The position numbers and the translations under genes are program-made. This document shows positions 24,574 through 34,088 of a stretch of 64,000 nucleotides of DNA, in pieces. Positions within the stretch are counted from its first letter, which is position 1. Every line of letters starts with the position of its first letter. The DNA comes from Bacteroidota bacterium. Its GTDB lineage: Bacteria > Bacteroidota > Bacteroidia > Chitinophagales > Chitinophagaceae. Below the pieces are notes generated by a model. That model was not told the origin of the DNA, did no database searches, and was given only the letters and a program-made list of their open reading frames with translations. The DNA lies in the NCBI GenBank assembly GCA_016866355.1, contig VGMN01000004.1:62001-126000 (forward strand), written 5' to 3'.

Positions 24574-25880
24574 GGACGCGTCAACTTCATCCCCGAAAAG
24601 TAAATATCATCACCTTAGGCTGTAGTAAAAATATGGTGGATAGTGAAGTGCTAAGTGGTCAACTCATGGCTAATAATATTGATGTGGTGCATGAGAATGC
24701 AAAACTCGATCACCAAATTGTGGTAGTAAATACTTGTGGTTTTATTGATAAGGCTAAGGAAGAAAGTGTACAAACAATATTGGAACAAGTGGAGTTAAAG
24801 AAAAGAGGAAAACTTGAAAAAGTTTATGTGACAGGTTGTTTGAGTGAAAGGTATAAGTCTAATTTAGAAACGGAGATTCCTGAAGTTGATGCCTATTTTG
24901 GAACAATGGAATTGCCACTGTTACTAAAAACCCTGGAGGCTGATTACAAAGCCGAGTTAATTGGGGAACGTTTGTTGGCAACACCCAGTCATTATGCCTA
25001 CCTCAAAATTTCTGAGGGTTGTAACAGGACCTGCTCATTTTGTGCAATACCTCTGATGCGTGGAGGACATGTAAGCCGTAGCATTGAATCATTGGTTGAA
25101 GAGGCAGCGTTGTTGGTGAGTCGTGGGGTCAAAGAAATCATGTTGATTGCGCAGGAGCTTACCTATTACGGTTTGGATTTATATAAGCGGAGAGCATTAC
25201 CTGAATTGCTCAATCGACTTGCTGATATAAAAGGACTTGAATGGATTCGATTACATTATGCTTATCCTTCTAAGTTTCCCTTGGAAGTGCTCGATGTGAT
25301 CAGAGATCGTTCCAATATTTGCAAGTACCTCGATATGCCATTGCAACATGCTTCAGATCGAATGTTGCAGGCTATGAAGCGTCAGATTACAAGAGCAGAA
25401 ATGGAGGAGTTGCTTACTACTATTCGTAAAACTATCCCTGGAATTTGTCTGCGTACAACTTTGATTGTTGGTTTTCCCGGAGAAACAAGAGAGGATATTG
25501 AGGCATTAAAGGAATTTTTGACAGCCCAACAATTTGACCGTGTGGGCGTATTTACTTATTCGCATGAAGAAGATACGTCAGCTTACTCGCAAGCAGATAC
25601 ACTTTCGCAAGAAGAAAAGGAAGCAAGAGCGCAGGAAATAATGGAGTGGCAGCAGGACATTTCATATGCGTTGAATCAGAGAAAAATTGGACAGGAGTTG
25701 CGTGTTATCGTTGATAAAAAAGAAGCGGGACGTTACATAGCCCGTTCTGCATTTGATTCAGTTGAAGTTGATAATGAAATTATTATTCCAACTCAGCAAA
25801 AGTTATCGCCAGGTCAGTTTGTTAACGTTCGTATTACCAAGGCGTATGATTATGATTTAGAGGGTGAACTACTCGATTAA
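24570..25880 (+). CDS. rimO: Ribosomal protein uS12 methylthiotransferase RimO
   Basis: 436 residues. The N-terminal UPF0004 domain has the auxiliary cluster cysteines C18, C56 and C90. The radical SAM domain has C151-x3-C155-x2-C158 in GCNRTCSFCAIP. The C-terminal TRAM domain is at about 370-436. RimO, not MiaB, is favoured by LGCSKNMVDSEVLSG near the start and by HASDRMLQAMKR. It adds a methylthio group to an aspartate of S12. Overlaps ftsY by 4 nt. Confidence 0.93.
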   Translation: MRTRQLHPRKVNIITLGCSKNMVDSEVLSGQLMANNIDVVHENAKLDHQIVVVNTCGFIDKAKEESVQTILEQVELKKRGKLEKVYVTGCLSERYKSNLETEIPEVDAYFGTMELPLLLKTLEADYKAELIGERLLATPSHYAYLKISEGCNRTCSFCAIPLMRGGHVSRSIESLVEEAALLVSRGVKEIMLIAQELTYYGLDLYKRRALPELLNRLADIKGLEWIRLHYAYPSKFPLEVLDVIRDRSNICKYLDMPLQHASDRMLQAMKRQITRAEMEELLTTIRKTIPGICLRTTLIVGFPGETREDIEALKEFLTAQQFDRVGVFTYSHEEDTSAYSQADTLSQEEKEARAQEIMEWQQDISYALNQRKIGQELRVIVDKKEAGRYIARSAFDSVEVDNEIIIPTQQKLSPGQFVNVRITKAYDYDLEGELLD

Positions 25881-25919
25881 GGTCTCTCTAGGTTTATTAT
25901 CTTCACAAAAACATCATCT

Positions 25920-26816
25920 ATGCTTGTAAATTGGCAGGGAGTTTACCCCGCATTACTCACGCCCTTCACCAAAGAAGATAAGCTTGACATTTCTTTATTT
26001 GAAAAGAATATAGCGGCGCAGTGCAAAGCTGGGGTTCACGGGCTTATAATAGGGGGCTCCTTAGGGGAGGCTAGTACATTACAAGTTGCGGAAAAGCAAC
26101 AACTGGTACAAGTTGCAAAAGCTAATGTAGGGGAAAAGATTCCTGTTATTCTCAATATTGCTGAGGCTTCAACTGCTGATGCCGTAACCCAAGCTAAGTT
26201 GGCTGCAACCTGGGGTGCAGATGGATTAATGTTGCTCCCCCCCATGCGTTATAAGTCTGATGATCGTGAAACTGCTACTTACTTTAAGGCTGTAGCCTTT
26301 GCTACTGACTTGCCGATTATGATTTATAATAACCCAGTTGATTACAAAATTGATTTTCATCCGGCATTATTTGATCAGTTAGTTGAATACCCTACCATTC
26401 AGGCGCTAAAAGAAAGTTCTAGAGATGTTACTAATCTCACTCGTATGTTGAATCGGTTTGGAGATCGTTTTAAAATTTTTTGTGGTGTTGATACACTTGC
26501 TCTTGAGGAAATTTGTTTGGGGGCACACGGCTGGGTGGCAGGATTAGTGGATGCTTTTCCTACTGAAACAGTGGCTATTTGGGAGTTAGCACAAGCAGGT
26601 AGAATAGCTGAGGCGCGCTCCATTTACAGATGGTTTATGCCTTTACTTGAACTTGATATTCATCCCAAGTTAGTTCAGTACATTAAGTTGGCGGCTCAGG
26701 AAACTGGAATTGGAAGTGAGTTTGTTCGCGCTCCCCGGTTAACATTAGTAGGAGAAGAGCGTGAGCGAGTGCTGACCATTATCCGTAAGGCAATTGCTAA
26801 CAAACCGGTTATTTAA
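25920..26816 (+). CDS. DapA-family lyase, probable pyrroline-4-hydroxy-2-carboxylate deaminase
   Basis: 298 residues with the N-acetylneuraminate lyase/DHDPS TIM barrel: GVYPALLTPF near the start, a GGSLGE loop (45-50), Y136 in MIYNNP and Schiff-base K164 in IQALKESSRD. Family members include dihydrodipicolinate synthase, but the context points to hydroxyproline breakdown. The next gene is a semialdehyde dehydrogenase, and a hydroxyproline epimerase and a FAD oxidoreductase follow. The expected reaction is deamination of 1-pyrroline-4-hydroxy-2-carboxylate to 2-oxoglutarate semialdehyde. The GGSLGE loop, in place of the GTTGE of true DapA, supports a function other than lysine synthesis. Cytoplasmic. 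Confidence 0.8.
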   Translation: MLVNWQGVYPALLTPFTKEDKLDISLFEKNIAAQCKAGVHGLIIGGSLGEASTLQVAEKQQLVQVAKANVGEKIPVILNIAEASTADAVTQAKLAATWGADGLMLLPPMRYKSDDRETATYFKAVAFATDLPIMIYNNPVDYKIDFHPALFDQLVEYPTIQALKESSRDVTNLTRMLNRFGDRFKIFCGVDTLALEEICLGAHGWVAGLVDAFPTETVAIWELAQAGRIAEARSIYRWFMPLLELDIHPKLVQYIKLAAQETGIGSEFVRAPRLTLVGEERERVLTIIRKAIANKPVI

Positions 26817-26824
26817 TTTATTTT

Positions 26825-28297
26825 ATGAATCCAATCGATGCCAACAAAGCTCAAATTGATCAGGTGCTTGATCAATCTATTGAAGCTTTTCACATGTATA
26901 AACATACGTCTCCATCGGAACGTATGAAACTTCTTTCAACCATTACAAAACAGATTGAGCAATCACGTACCCAATTGGTGGCGGCCGCTGCTAAGGAAAC
27001 AAATCTGCCAGAAACTAGATTAAACAATGAGTTGAACCGGACTATCTTTCAATTGGAAAGTTATGGGGCAGCTTGTCAAAAAGGATATTGCCTAGAAGCA
27101 TCAATTGATCAGGATACCTTAGCCCAGCCTTCAAAACCAGCTATTAGAAAGCTATTGATTCCGCTTGGCCCTGTAGTAGTTTTTGGTTCAAGTAATTTTC
27201 CATTTGCTTACTCAACAGCAGGTGGCGATACTGCTAGCGCTCTTGCTGCAGGATGTTCAGTAATAGTCAAGGCACATCCTGCCCATCCTGAAACATCCAC
27301 CATTATGGCTACTTGTATAACAGCCGCTTTGGCTTTGTGTGGATTACCTGCTGGTATTTTTCAGCACGTTTATGGTGCGTCATTTGAGGTAGGTAAATGG
27401 TTAGTTCAACATTCAGATACAGCAGCGGTAGGGTTTACAGGCTCCTTTACAGGAGGTAAACAATTGGTTGATTGGGCGGCTGCAAGACGCATCCCCATTC
27501 CGGTATTTGCAGAAATGGGAAGTTTGAATCCTGTTTTTGTTCTTCCTGAAAAATTAAGTCTTTCACATGCGGAGATTGCCAGTCAATTAGTGAGCTCCTT
27601 CACCCTTGGAGTAGGACAGTTTTGTACAAAGCCTGGGTTAATAATTGGAATTAAGAGTGATGCGTGGGATAATTTTTTAGCAGCACTTTCTGCTCTTACC
27701 TCCTCTATTAATCCTGCTCCACTTCTTCATAAAGGAATAGCAAGTGCCTTTCAAAACAATACAGCGCAGCTATTGCAACAGCCTGGTGTTAGTGTGCTGG
27801 CACAAGGCTGTACCCCTTCTAGAGAGGGGGAGGCTAGTCCGCTAATCATTCAAGTAACTGCTGAAGATTGGTTGTCTAATCAATTATTACAAATGGAAAA
27901 TTTTGGACCATTCACTATCGCTGTCCAATGCAAAGATGCTGCAGCGCTATTAGCCGTTGCCAAGCATCTAGAGGGACAACTTACGGGAACAATCTTTGCA
28001 AGGGAGCAGGAATTAGTGGAGTATCGATCACTGATCTCGATACTTGAAATTAGATGTGGACGATTAATTTTTAATGGAGTTCCAACAGGAGTTGAAGTTT
28101 GCAAAAGTATGCAACATGGTGGGCCATTTCCAGCAACCAGTGATGCAAGATTTGGCGCAGTGGGTGAAGATGCAATCAGAAGATTTTTAAGACCAATTGC
28201 CTATCAGAATTGGCCAAACGCATTATTGCCGCTGCCGTTACAGGATAGTAACCCGCTTGCCATTCCTCGATTTAAAAACGGGGTGCTGCAGCCCTAG
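26825..28297 (+). CDS. Aldehyde dehydrogenase, probable 2-oxoglutarate semialdehyde dehydrogenase
   Basis: 490 residues of the aldehyde dehydrogenase superfamily. GPVVVFGSSNFPFAYS (115-130), GFTGSFTGG (203-211), E230 in FAEMGSLNP and nucleophile C267 in GVGQFCTKPG mark the NADP-dependent 2,5-dioxovalerate-type subgroup. That subgroup oxidises 2-oxoglutarate semialdehyde to 2-oxoglutarate, the last step of hydroxyproline and some sugar-acid pathways. Nine nt separate it from the DapA-like gene, so the two should be co-transcribed. It is slightly shorter than typical members (~520). Its stop overlaps by 4 nt the stop of the convergent desaturase-family gene. Confidence 0.85.
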   Translation: MNPIDANKAQIDQVLDQSIEAFHMYKHTSPSERMKLLSTITKQIEQSRTQLVAAAAKETNLPETRLNNELNRTIFQLESYGAACQKGYCLEASIDQDTLAQPSKPAIRKLLIPLGPVVVFGSSNFPFAYSTAGGDTASALAAGCSVIVKAHPAHPETSTIMATCITAALALCGLPAGIFQHVYGASFEVGKWLVQHSDTAAVGFTGSFTGGKQLVDWAAARRIPIPVFAEMGSLNPVFVLPEKLSLSHAEIASQLVSSFTLGVGQFCTKPGLIIGIKSDAWDNFLAALSALTSSINPAPLLHKGIASAFQNNTAQLLQQPGVSVLAQGCTPSREGEASPLIIQVTAEDWLSNQLLQMENFGPFTIAVQCKDAAALLAVAKHLEGQLTGTIFAREQELVEYRSLISILEIRCGRLIFNGVPTGVEVCKSMQHGGPFPATSDARFGAVGEDAIRRFLRPIAYQNWPNALLPLPLQDSNPLAIPRFKNGVLQP

Positions 28298-29574
28298 CCC
28301 TTTGTAAAAACTAATTCATCTTCCCGTTTGTGTTTCAGGTAGAACCAGGTACTGGTGGCTAGCGAGAACAAAAGATAACCGGTTACAAGCATGGATGCCT
28401 GTGAAAAGAAAGTAGTCAGGCCAAACCAATCTTGTTGCCAGAAAATGAGTCCAAAACCCAAGCCAAACTTTAGCATTTCCCAACTGATAGCCATTTTATT
28501 TCTGTCCATTAGTTCGGTTAATGCAAATACATAAATAAATATGAAGGCACCATACCAAAAAATGTAGGATGAATTCAATGCATTAATATTGGCAATTGAT
28601 CCAAATAAATAAGAAATAAATAGTAGCAGAAATATCAGCTGTGTCCAAGCCCAGGCCGTAAAAAGGGGGGAGGATTGTGTGTTGTATTTTTCAAACTGGT
28701 ATACATTTTCAATTTTATAAACAGGGTGAGTCGTTGCTACATCTGCTGGTCTGTATCCAGTGGGTTTGAACCAAAGAGAAAACTTTTCGCTCCACTTTTT
28801 TGTTCGCCAGCTATCTGTTACTAGTAGCCATAGGTGTTGAAAGTTAATGCGAATCGGGTTCCATGTACGGGCAGGTCTTGTAATGCCATAGATGGGAGGT
28901 ATCTCTTTTAATTCTTCCTGGAATGTTCCAAATAGTTTATCCCAAATAATGAAAATCTGAGAAAGATTCTTGTCCATGTATTCAGGATTGATGGCATGAT
29001 GAACACGATGATGGGAAGGGGTAACCAAAATATTTTCTAACCATCCCAACTTGTTAATATGACGAGTATGATACCAAAACTGTGCAAATAAATGCAGGGG
29101 GGCCACCGTACTAATGACAGCTTGTGGAATGCCTAATAAGGCAGCAGGGAGTAAGAGGATCGTAAATAAATTAAAGAAAGCGGAAATGCTTTGACGTAGA
29201 GCGCAAGCCAAATTAAATTCCTCACTACTGTGGTGTATCACATGAAGATTCCAGAATAAGTTAATCTTATGACTCCATCGGTGAATCCAGTAGCCGTTAA
29301 AATCAAGTATGATAAAGGTGAGGAAGTAGACCAGGGCTGTATTTTCAATTTTTGTAAGTGCAAAGTGGTGTAACAAAAAAGGGTAAATGGCAATAATGAT
29401 GGTTAATTCCAGCACGCTCTTAGTAACATTTGTTACACCGGAACTCAACGATGAAATCATGTCCATTTGACGAACCGTATCAAAGCCTTTTGCTTTTCCA
29501 TAGAGTTTTTCTACTAACACCAAAAGCAGAAAAACTGGCATGGCTACAAGTAATATTTTGCCGTAGGTCTCCAT
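28294..29574 (-). CDS. Sterol desaturase / fatty acid hydroxylase family membrane protein
   Basis: 426 residues. The di-iron histidine clusters are HRWSH, HVIHHS and HHRVHH in the first 240 residues, the fatty acid hydroxylase superfamily pattern. Membrane segments flank them (about 5-25, 50-75, 80-100, 140-165). A C-terminal extension with about four more helices (310-420) follows. Members hydroxylate or desaturate lipids such as sterols, carotenoids, sphingolipids and ether lipids, so the substrate is open. It is on the opposite strand in the middle of the hydroxyproline gene set and does not fit that pathway. Confidence 0.85.
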   Translation of the reverse strand: METYGKILLVAMPVFLLLVLVEKLYGKAKGFDTVRQMDMISSLSSGVTNVTKSVLELTIIIAIYPFLLHHFALTKIENTALVYFLTFIILDFNGYWIHRWSHKINLFWNLHVIHHSSEEFNLACALRQSISAFFNLFTILLLPAALLGIPQAVISTVAPLHLFAQFWYHTRHINKLGWLENILVTPSHHRVHHAINPEYMDKNLSQIFIIWDKLFGTFQEELKEIPPIYGITRPARTWNPIRINFQHLWLLVTDSWRTKKWSEKFSLWFKPTGYRPADVATTHPVYKIENVYQFEKYNTQSSPLFTAWAWTQLIFLLLFISYLFGSIANINALNSSYIFWYGAFIFIYVFALTELMDRNKMAISWEMLKFGLGFGLIFWQQDWFGLTTFFSQASMLVTGYLLFSLATSTWFYLKHKREDELVFTKG

Positions 29575-29588
29575 TTGTTTATTTGGTA

Positions 29589-29596
29589 CAAAATTA
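29589..29596 (-). promoter_or_regulatory. -7 promoter box for the desaturase-family gene
   Basis: The minus strand reads TAATTTTG, a perfect TAnnTTTG match 14 nt before the start codon. A weaker plus-strand relative, TATCTTTA (about 29616-29623), could serve the divergent epimerase gene. Confidence 0.45.
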
Positions 29597-29636
29597 CCTT
29601 GATAAGTTGATATCTTTATGCCCTACCTGTATTGTC

Positions 29637-30650
29637 ATGAAGCATATTTTTCAATGTATTGATGCCCATACCTGTGGCAATCCAGTCCGATTAGTCAAGG
29701 AGGGCGGCCCCGTATTATCGGGCAATAGTATGCGAGAAAAGCGTATTCAATTTATTGAACAATACGATTGGATCCGAAAGGGCTTGATGTTTGAACCTCG
29801 TGGACATGATATGATGAGTGGTAGTATACTGTATCCCCCTCAAGATCCGGAAAATGATGTGGCCGTTCTTTTTATTGAAACCAGTGGGTGTCTTCCCATG
29901 TGCGGACATGGCACAATTGGTACTATAACCATAGCCATTGAGGAGGGATTAGTAATACCTAAAACTCCTGGTTTTCTGAAGATGGAAGCACCAGCGGGAT
30001 TAATCGAAATCAAATATGGGTACAGGGCGGAAAACGGAAAAACTCGTGTAGAGTGGGTGGCCTTAACGAATGTTCCTTCTTTTTTATATCAGGAAGGCGT
30101 AACTGTAAATTGTCCTGGGTTAGGGGCGCTTCAAGTGGATATTGCGTATGGGGGAAATTTTTATGCCATAGTAGATCCGCAAGAGAATTTTAAAGGGTTG
30201 GAACATTATACAGCTGCTGCTTTGGTAGGCTATGCGCGTGCGTTACGGGAAGAGATTAATAAAATAATTAAAGTGGTGCATCCATTAGATTCTTACATCA
30301 AGGGTTGTTCACATGTATTGTGGACTGGTAGTGTACTACATCCTACTTCCACTGCTAGAAATGCTGTGTTTTATGGAGACAAAGCAATAGATCGTTCGCC
30401 CTGTGGCACTGGAACCAGTGCTAGAATGGCTCAATGGGCTGCCAAGGAAAAATTAAATAAGGGTGATAGTTTTATTCATGAGAGTATTATTGGTAGCACT
30501 TTTGAAGGAAGAGTAGAAGCACTCACCACTGTTGGTGATTTTCCTGCAATTATTCCTAGCATAAAGGGCTGGGCTCGTGTGTTTGGATATAACACCATTT
30601 GGATTGATACGGCAGATGATCCTTATGCGCACGGTTTTCAAGTAATCTAA
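29637..30650 (+). CDS. 4-hydroxyproline 2-epimerase (proline racemase family)
   Basis: 337 residues from the ATG at 29637. The two catalytic cysteines of the family are both present: C89 in PMCGHGTIG and C256 in SPCGTGTSAR. Two catalytic cysteines distinguish racemases and epimerases from the Cys/Thr dehydratases. The N terminus FQCIDAHTCGNPVRLV is typical of hydroxyproline epimerases. The expected reaction interconverts trans-4-hydroxy-L-proline and cis-4-hydroxy-D-proline. The frame stays open upstream to 29430 but would overlap the divergent gene and lacks homology to the family. The oxidoreductase begins 8 nt downstream. Confidence 0.88.
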   Translation: MKHIFQCIDAHTCGNPVRLVKEGGPVLSGNSMREKRIQFIEQYDWIRKGLMFEPRGHDMMSGSILYPPQDPENDVAVLFIETSGCLPMCGHGTIGTITIAIEEGLVIPKTPGFLKMEAPAGLIEIKYGYRAENGKTRVEWVALTNVPSFLYQEGVTVNCPGLGALQVDIAYGGNFYAIVDPQENFKGLEHYTAAALVGYARALREEINKIIKVVHPLDSYIKGCSHVLWTGSVLHPTSTARNAVFYGDKAIDRSPCGTGTSARMAQWAAKEKLNKGDSFIHESIIGSTFEGRVEALTTVGDFPAIIPSIKGWARVFGYNTIWIDTADDPYAHGFQVI

Positions 30651-30658
30651 TTTTAATT

Positions 30659-31906
30659 ATGCACGTTGTAATAATTGGCGGAGGAATTGTTGGATTGAGT
30701 GCAGCTTTTTATTTGAAAAAAGCAGGTCATGCAGTTACAGTTGTCGATCAAACTGATTTTTCAACTTCTTGCTCTTATGGTAACGCTGGCTATATCTGCC
30801 CTAGTCATTTCATTCCATTAGCTACACCAGGTATTGTAAGACAAGGTTTGCGTTGGATGTTAAATTCACAAAGCCCATTCTATGTCCAACCCCGATTAGA
30901 CTGGAGTCTATTGCAGTGGGGATGGCATTTTATGCGCGCAGCTACAGCCAAGCGTGTTGAGGAAGCAGCCATTCCTTTACGTGATATCTCCCTGTTAAGC
31001 CGTCAAGAGTATTCAGCATGGAGTAAGATGGCTGGATTTGATTTTCTATTTCAACAAAAAGGATTGCTTGAAGTTTTTCAAACAGAAGAGAAGGCTGTTC
31101 ATGCGCAATATACGTTGGAAAAAGCGCATGAGTTGGGATTGCATGATACAAAACTGGTGGACCAATCAGCACTTGCTTTACTAGAACCCAATATTCCTAT
31201 TAATGCTATTGGGGCTCTTTATTTTGGATGCGATGCGCATTGTTCGCCCAATCAATTAATGTTACGGCTAATTGCTCATTTGCAAGCGGAGGGGGTGCAG
31301 TTGCTTCCTAACGCAACTGTTGTTGATTTTACGAAGGAGGGAAAAAAAATTAAAAAAGTTGTACATAGCGGAGGTGAGTTAATGGCTGACCATGTAGTAG
31401 TGGCAACAGGTTCATGGAGCCGGCAATTATTGTCAACCTTGCGTATTTCTATTCCCATGATGCCAGGAAGGGGGTATTCTATAACAATGGAGGAGCAAGC
31501 GCATGGCGTAAACTATCCAGCTATTTTAGTGGAGGGGCGTGTTGCTGTTACCCCTTTCAGTAGCACAGCTATACGTTTTGGAGGTACTATGGAGATTACT
31601 TCTCACCAAACTCCCCCTCGTATGAATCGGGTAGCTGGTATAGTCAAGGCGGTAAAGCAGTTTTATCCTACCCTTCAGGTGAATGTACCACCAGTTGATA
31701 AGGTTTGGTATGGCTATCGTCCTTGTTCAGCAGATGGACTTCCCTATATAGGAAAACTGCCCTCCATTTCAAATCTTACCATAGCCACTGGGCATGCTAT
31801 GTTGGGGCTAAGTTTGGGGGCAGGAACTGGCAAATTAGTTCGCGAGATTGTGGATGAATTGCCTCCTTCTATTGATTTAAAACCATTTGCGGTGAATCGT
31901 TTCTGA
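30659..31906 (+). CDS. FAD-dependent D-amino acid oxidoreductase, probable D-hydroxyproline dehydrogenase
   Basis: 415 residues of the DAO family. The dinucleotide-binding motif VVIIGGGIVGLSAAF begins at residue 3, and the family C-terminal GHAMLGLSLGAGTGKLV closes the FAD site. The sequence after the FAD motif (VVDQTDFSTSCSYGNAGYI) is typical of DadA-like enzymes. In this setting it should oxidise cis-4-hydroxy-D-proline to 1-pyrroline-4-hydroxy-2-carboxylate. It lies 8 nt after the epimerase and 22 nt before bshC. A D-amino acid dehydrogenase of broader specificity is the alternative. Confidence 0.82.
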   Translation: MHVVIIGGGIVGLSAAFYLKKAGHAVTVVDQTDFSTSCSYGNAGYICPSHFIPLATPGIVRQGLRWMLNSQSPFYVQPRLDWSLLQWGWHFMRAATAKRVEEAAIPLRDISLLSRQEYSAWSKMAGFDFLFQQKGLLEVFQTEEKAVHAQYTLEKAHELGLHDTKLVDQSALALLEPNIPINAIGALYFGCDAHCSPNQLMLRLIAHLQAEGVQLLPNATVVDFTKEGKKIKKVVHSGGELMADHVVVATGSWSRQLLSTLRISIPMMPGRGYSITMEEQAHGVNYPAILVEGRVAVTPFSSTAIRFGGTMEITSHQTPPRMNRVAGIVKAVKQFYPTLQVNVPPVDKVWYGYRPCSADGLPYIGKLPSISNLTIATGHAMLGLSLGAGTGKLVREIVDELPPSIDLKPFAVNRF

Positions 31907-31928
31907 ACACTTCTTACTTTTATAATCC

Positions 31929-33530
31929 ATGGCTATAACTAGAAAGCATATTTCTTATCGGGAGACAGGATTTTTTAGCCCCTTGGTTCTTGATTATATC
32001 GAACAAAAGTCCTCGTTATTCACTTTGCCACTATTGTCTCCGGACCTATCGGGGTTGAAAAAAGCCATAAAACAACGTCAGCAATTTCCCACCAACCGAT
32101 CCGCACTTGTCGCACATCTCAAGCAACAATACGAGGGTATCGAGTTGAGTACTCCCGTACGTGATAACATTGAACGTTTATTAGCGTCCTCCACCTTTAC
32201 CATTACCACTGCACATCAAAATAATCTTTTTACTGGGCCACTTTATTTTTTTTATAAGATTTTACATGCCGTTCGTTTGGCTACCTATTGTAAGGAGCAA
32301 TTTCCTGATCAAGATTTTGTTCCTGTATTTTATATCGGAAGTGAGGATGCTGATATGGAGGAGTTAAATCATATACATGTTGGTGACCATACGCATAGAT
32401 GGAATACCTCACAAGAGGGCGCTGTAGGTAGAATGAAGGTTGATCAAGCTTTACATTCGTTAATACAGCAATTGGAGGGGGAGTGGGGAGTATTGCCCCA
32501 TGGTAAGGAATGGATTAGCGTGCTCAAGGAATCTTATAAAGAACAGGATACCCTTGCGCGTGCAACGCTTCGATTGGTGAATCGCTTATTGGGGCGTTAT
32601 GGAGTTGTGGTGTTAGACGCGGATGCAAAAGCTTTAAAAGAACTTTTCAAACCAATTTGTTCCTTTGATTTGGAGGCAGGTCAAACTGAATCAGTGCTTA
32701 CTACTGCGCTGAGTCAAATGAAGGAGTGGGGATATTCCTCTCAGGCTTTTGTTCGCCCCATCAATTTATTTTATTTACAGGACGGGCTTCGTCAGCGAAT
32801 TGAAAAAGTAAATGATAATTGGGTGGTTGTAGGAACTGCTATAGCATTTAGTCAGCAACAGTTAATGCAAGAATTGGAGCAGCATCCTGAGCGGTTTAGC
32901 CCCAATGTAATTTTAAGAGGTTTGTATCAGTCTCTTATACTACCTGATATTGCATTCATAGGTGGGGGTAGTGAAGTAGCCTATTGGCTTCCACTGATTC
33001 CATTATTTAAAAAAATGGGTATTCCATATCCGACACTTGTATTACGAAATTCTTTTTTATTGGTTGCTGCAGCGCAGTCAGTTAAATTAGAAAAGTTTGG
33101 ATTGGAGGCTACTCAATTATTTAAATCAGTGGATAAATTAATAGAGGGATTTTATTCTGATGCGGATAAATTAATTTGTTCACTACATGCAGAAATAATC
33201 CAGCTTCAAGAATTTTATAGGCAACTGGCTGAAAAAGCTGAAGAAGTTGATTTTACATTAAAAGGCCATGCGGAATCTATTGGAAAAACAAGTGAAAGAT
33301 TAGTAAGGGGAATGGAGAAAAAATTGGCTCGAGCTACTAAACGAAAGTATGCTGATATGGAGAAGAAGCTACATGCCTTGAAGAATACTTTGTTCCCTGC
33401 CGAACAATTACAGGAACGATATGAAAATATCGGGGTATACTATGCTCGCTATGGCAATACGTTTTTTGATAAAATATTGGAGGCCTCAACTCCGCTTGAA
33501 TCCCACTTTACGATTATAACCCTGGATTAG
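31929..33530 (+). CDS. bshC: Bacillithiol biosynthesis cysteine-adding enzyme BshC
   Basis: 533 residues, the usual length. Family sequence is clear: [39 protein letters not shown] and a late [12 protein letters not shown], with a coiled-coil stretch at about 385-480. It attaches cysteine to glucosaminyl-malate, the last step of bacillithiol synthesis in the cytoplasm. The partner bshB1 is in this window at 49144-49881; bshA is not. Placement 22 nt after the hydroxyproline oxidoreductase suggests shared transcription without an obvious functional link. Ends overlap the convergent purE by 4 nt. Confidence 0.92.
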   Translation: MAITRKHISYRETGFFSPLVLDYIEQKSSLFTLPLLSPDLSGLKKAIKQRQQFPTNRSALVAHLKQQYEGIELSTPVRDNIERLLASSTFTITTAHQNNLFTGPLYFFYKILHAVRLATYCKEQFPDQDFVPVFYIGSEDADMEELNHIHVGDHTHRWNTSQEGAVGRMKVDQALHSLIQQLEGEWGVLPHGKEWISVLKESYKEQDTLARATLRLVNRLLGRYGVVVLDADAKALKELFKPICSFDLEAGQTESVLTTALSQMKEWGYSSQAFVRPINLFYLQDGLRQRIEKVNDNWVVVGTAIAFSQQQLMQELEQHPERFSPNVILRGLYQSLILPDIAFIGGGSEVAYWLPLIPLFKKMGIPYPTLVLRNSFLLVAAAQSVKLEKFGLEATQLFKSVDKLIEGFYSDADKLICSLHAEIIQLQEFYRQLAEKAEEVDFTLKGHAESIGKTSERLVRGMEKKLARATKRKYADMEKKLHALKNTLFPAEQLQERYENIGVYYARYGNTFFDKILEASTPLESHFTIITLD

Positions 33531-34039
33531 TCAAATGAGTTTTTCCAGCCTTCTTCTTTAAGGCGGTTTACTTTACCAATTACTTCTGATTCCATTCCTT
33601 TTTTGTAATCGGACAATTTATTAGAAAGCTGTTCGTCGTTGGTGCTAAGAATAGCTGCAGCCAAAATCCCTGCATTTTTTGAGGCGTTTAGTGCAACAGT
33701 AGCAACGGGGACCCCATTTGGCATCTGTAAAATAGAAAGTACCGAATCCCATCCGTCAATAGAATTGGAAGACTTAATGGGAACGCCAATCACAGGAAGA
33801 GTTGTTAATGCGGCAACCATCCCAGGCAGATGGGCAGCTCCGCCAGCTCCAGCTATAATTACTTTTAACCCTCTTTCTTTTGCTTTACTTGCATATTCCA
33901 CCATTCTTTCGGGAGTGCGATGTGCAGAAACAACAGTTAGTTCATACGAAATACCAAATTGATTTAACATGTCAGCAGCGCCTTGCATCACTGATAAATC
34001 ACTATCGCTACCCATGATAATACCTGCTATTGGCTTCAT
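33527..34039 (-). CDS. purE: N5-carboxyaminoimidazole ribonucleotide mutase PurE
   Basis: 170 residues, normal class I PurE length. [16 protein letters not shown] binds the ribonucleotide phosphate, [11 protein letters not shown] holds the catalytic histidine, and [14 protein letters not shown] and LPVIGVPI follow. It rearranges N5-CAIR to CAIR in purine synthesis after PurK. purK is on the same strand 5.6 kb upstream, with an RND efflux operon in between. Usually the two genes are adjacent. Confidence 0.95.
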   Translation of the reverse strand: MKPIAGIIMGSDSDLSVMQGAADMLNQFGISYELTVVSAHRTPERMVEYASKAKERGLKVIIAGAGGAAHLPGMVAALTTLPVIGVPIKSSNSIDGWDSVLSILQMPNGVPVATVALNASKNAGILAAAILSTNDEQLSNKLSDYKKGMESEVIGKVNRLKEEGWKNSFD

Positions 34040-34088
34040 ATCTCAAGTTTGAATGCAAAGAAAAGACAATTTTTCCAGAGACGCTGTA

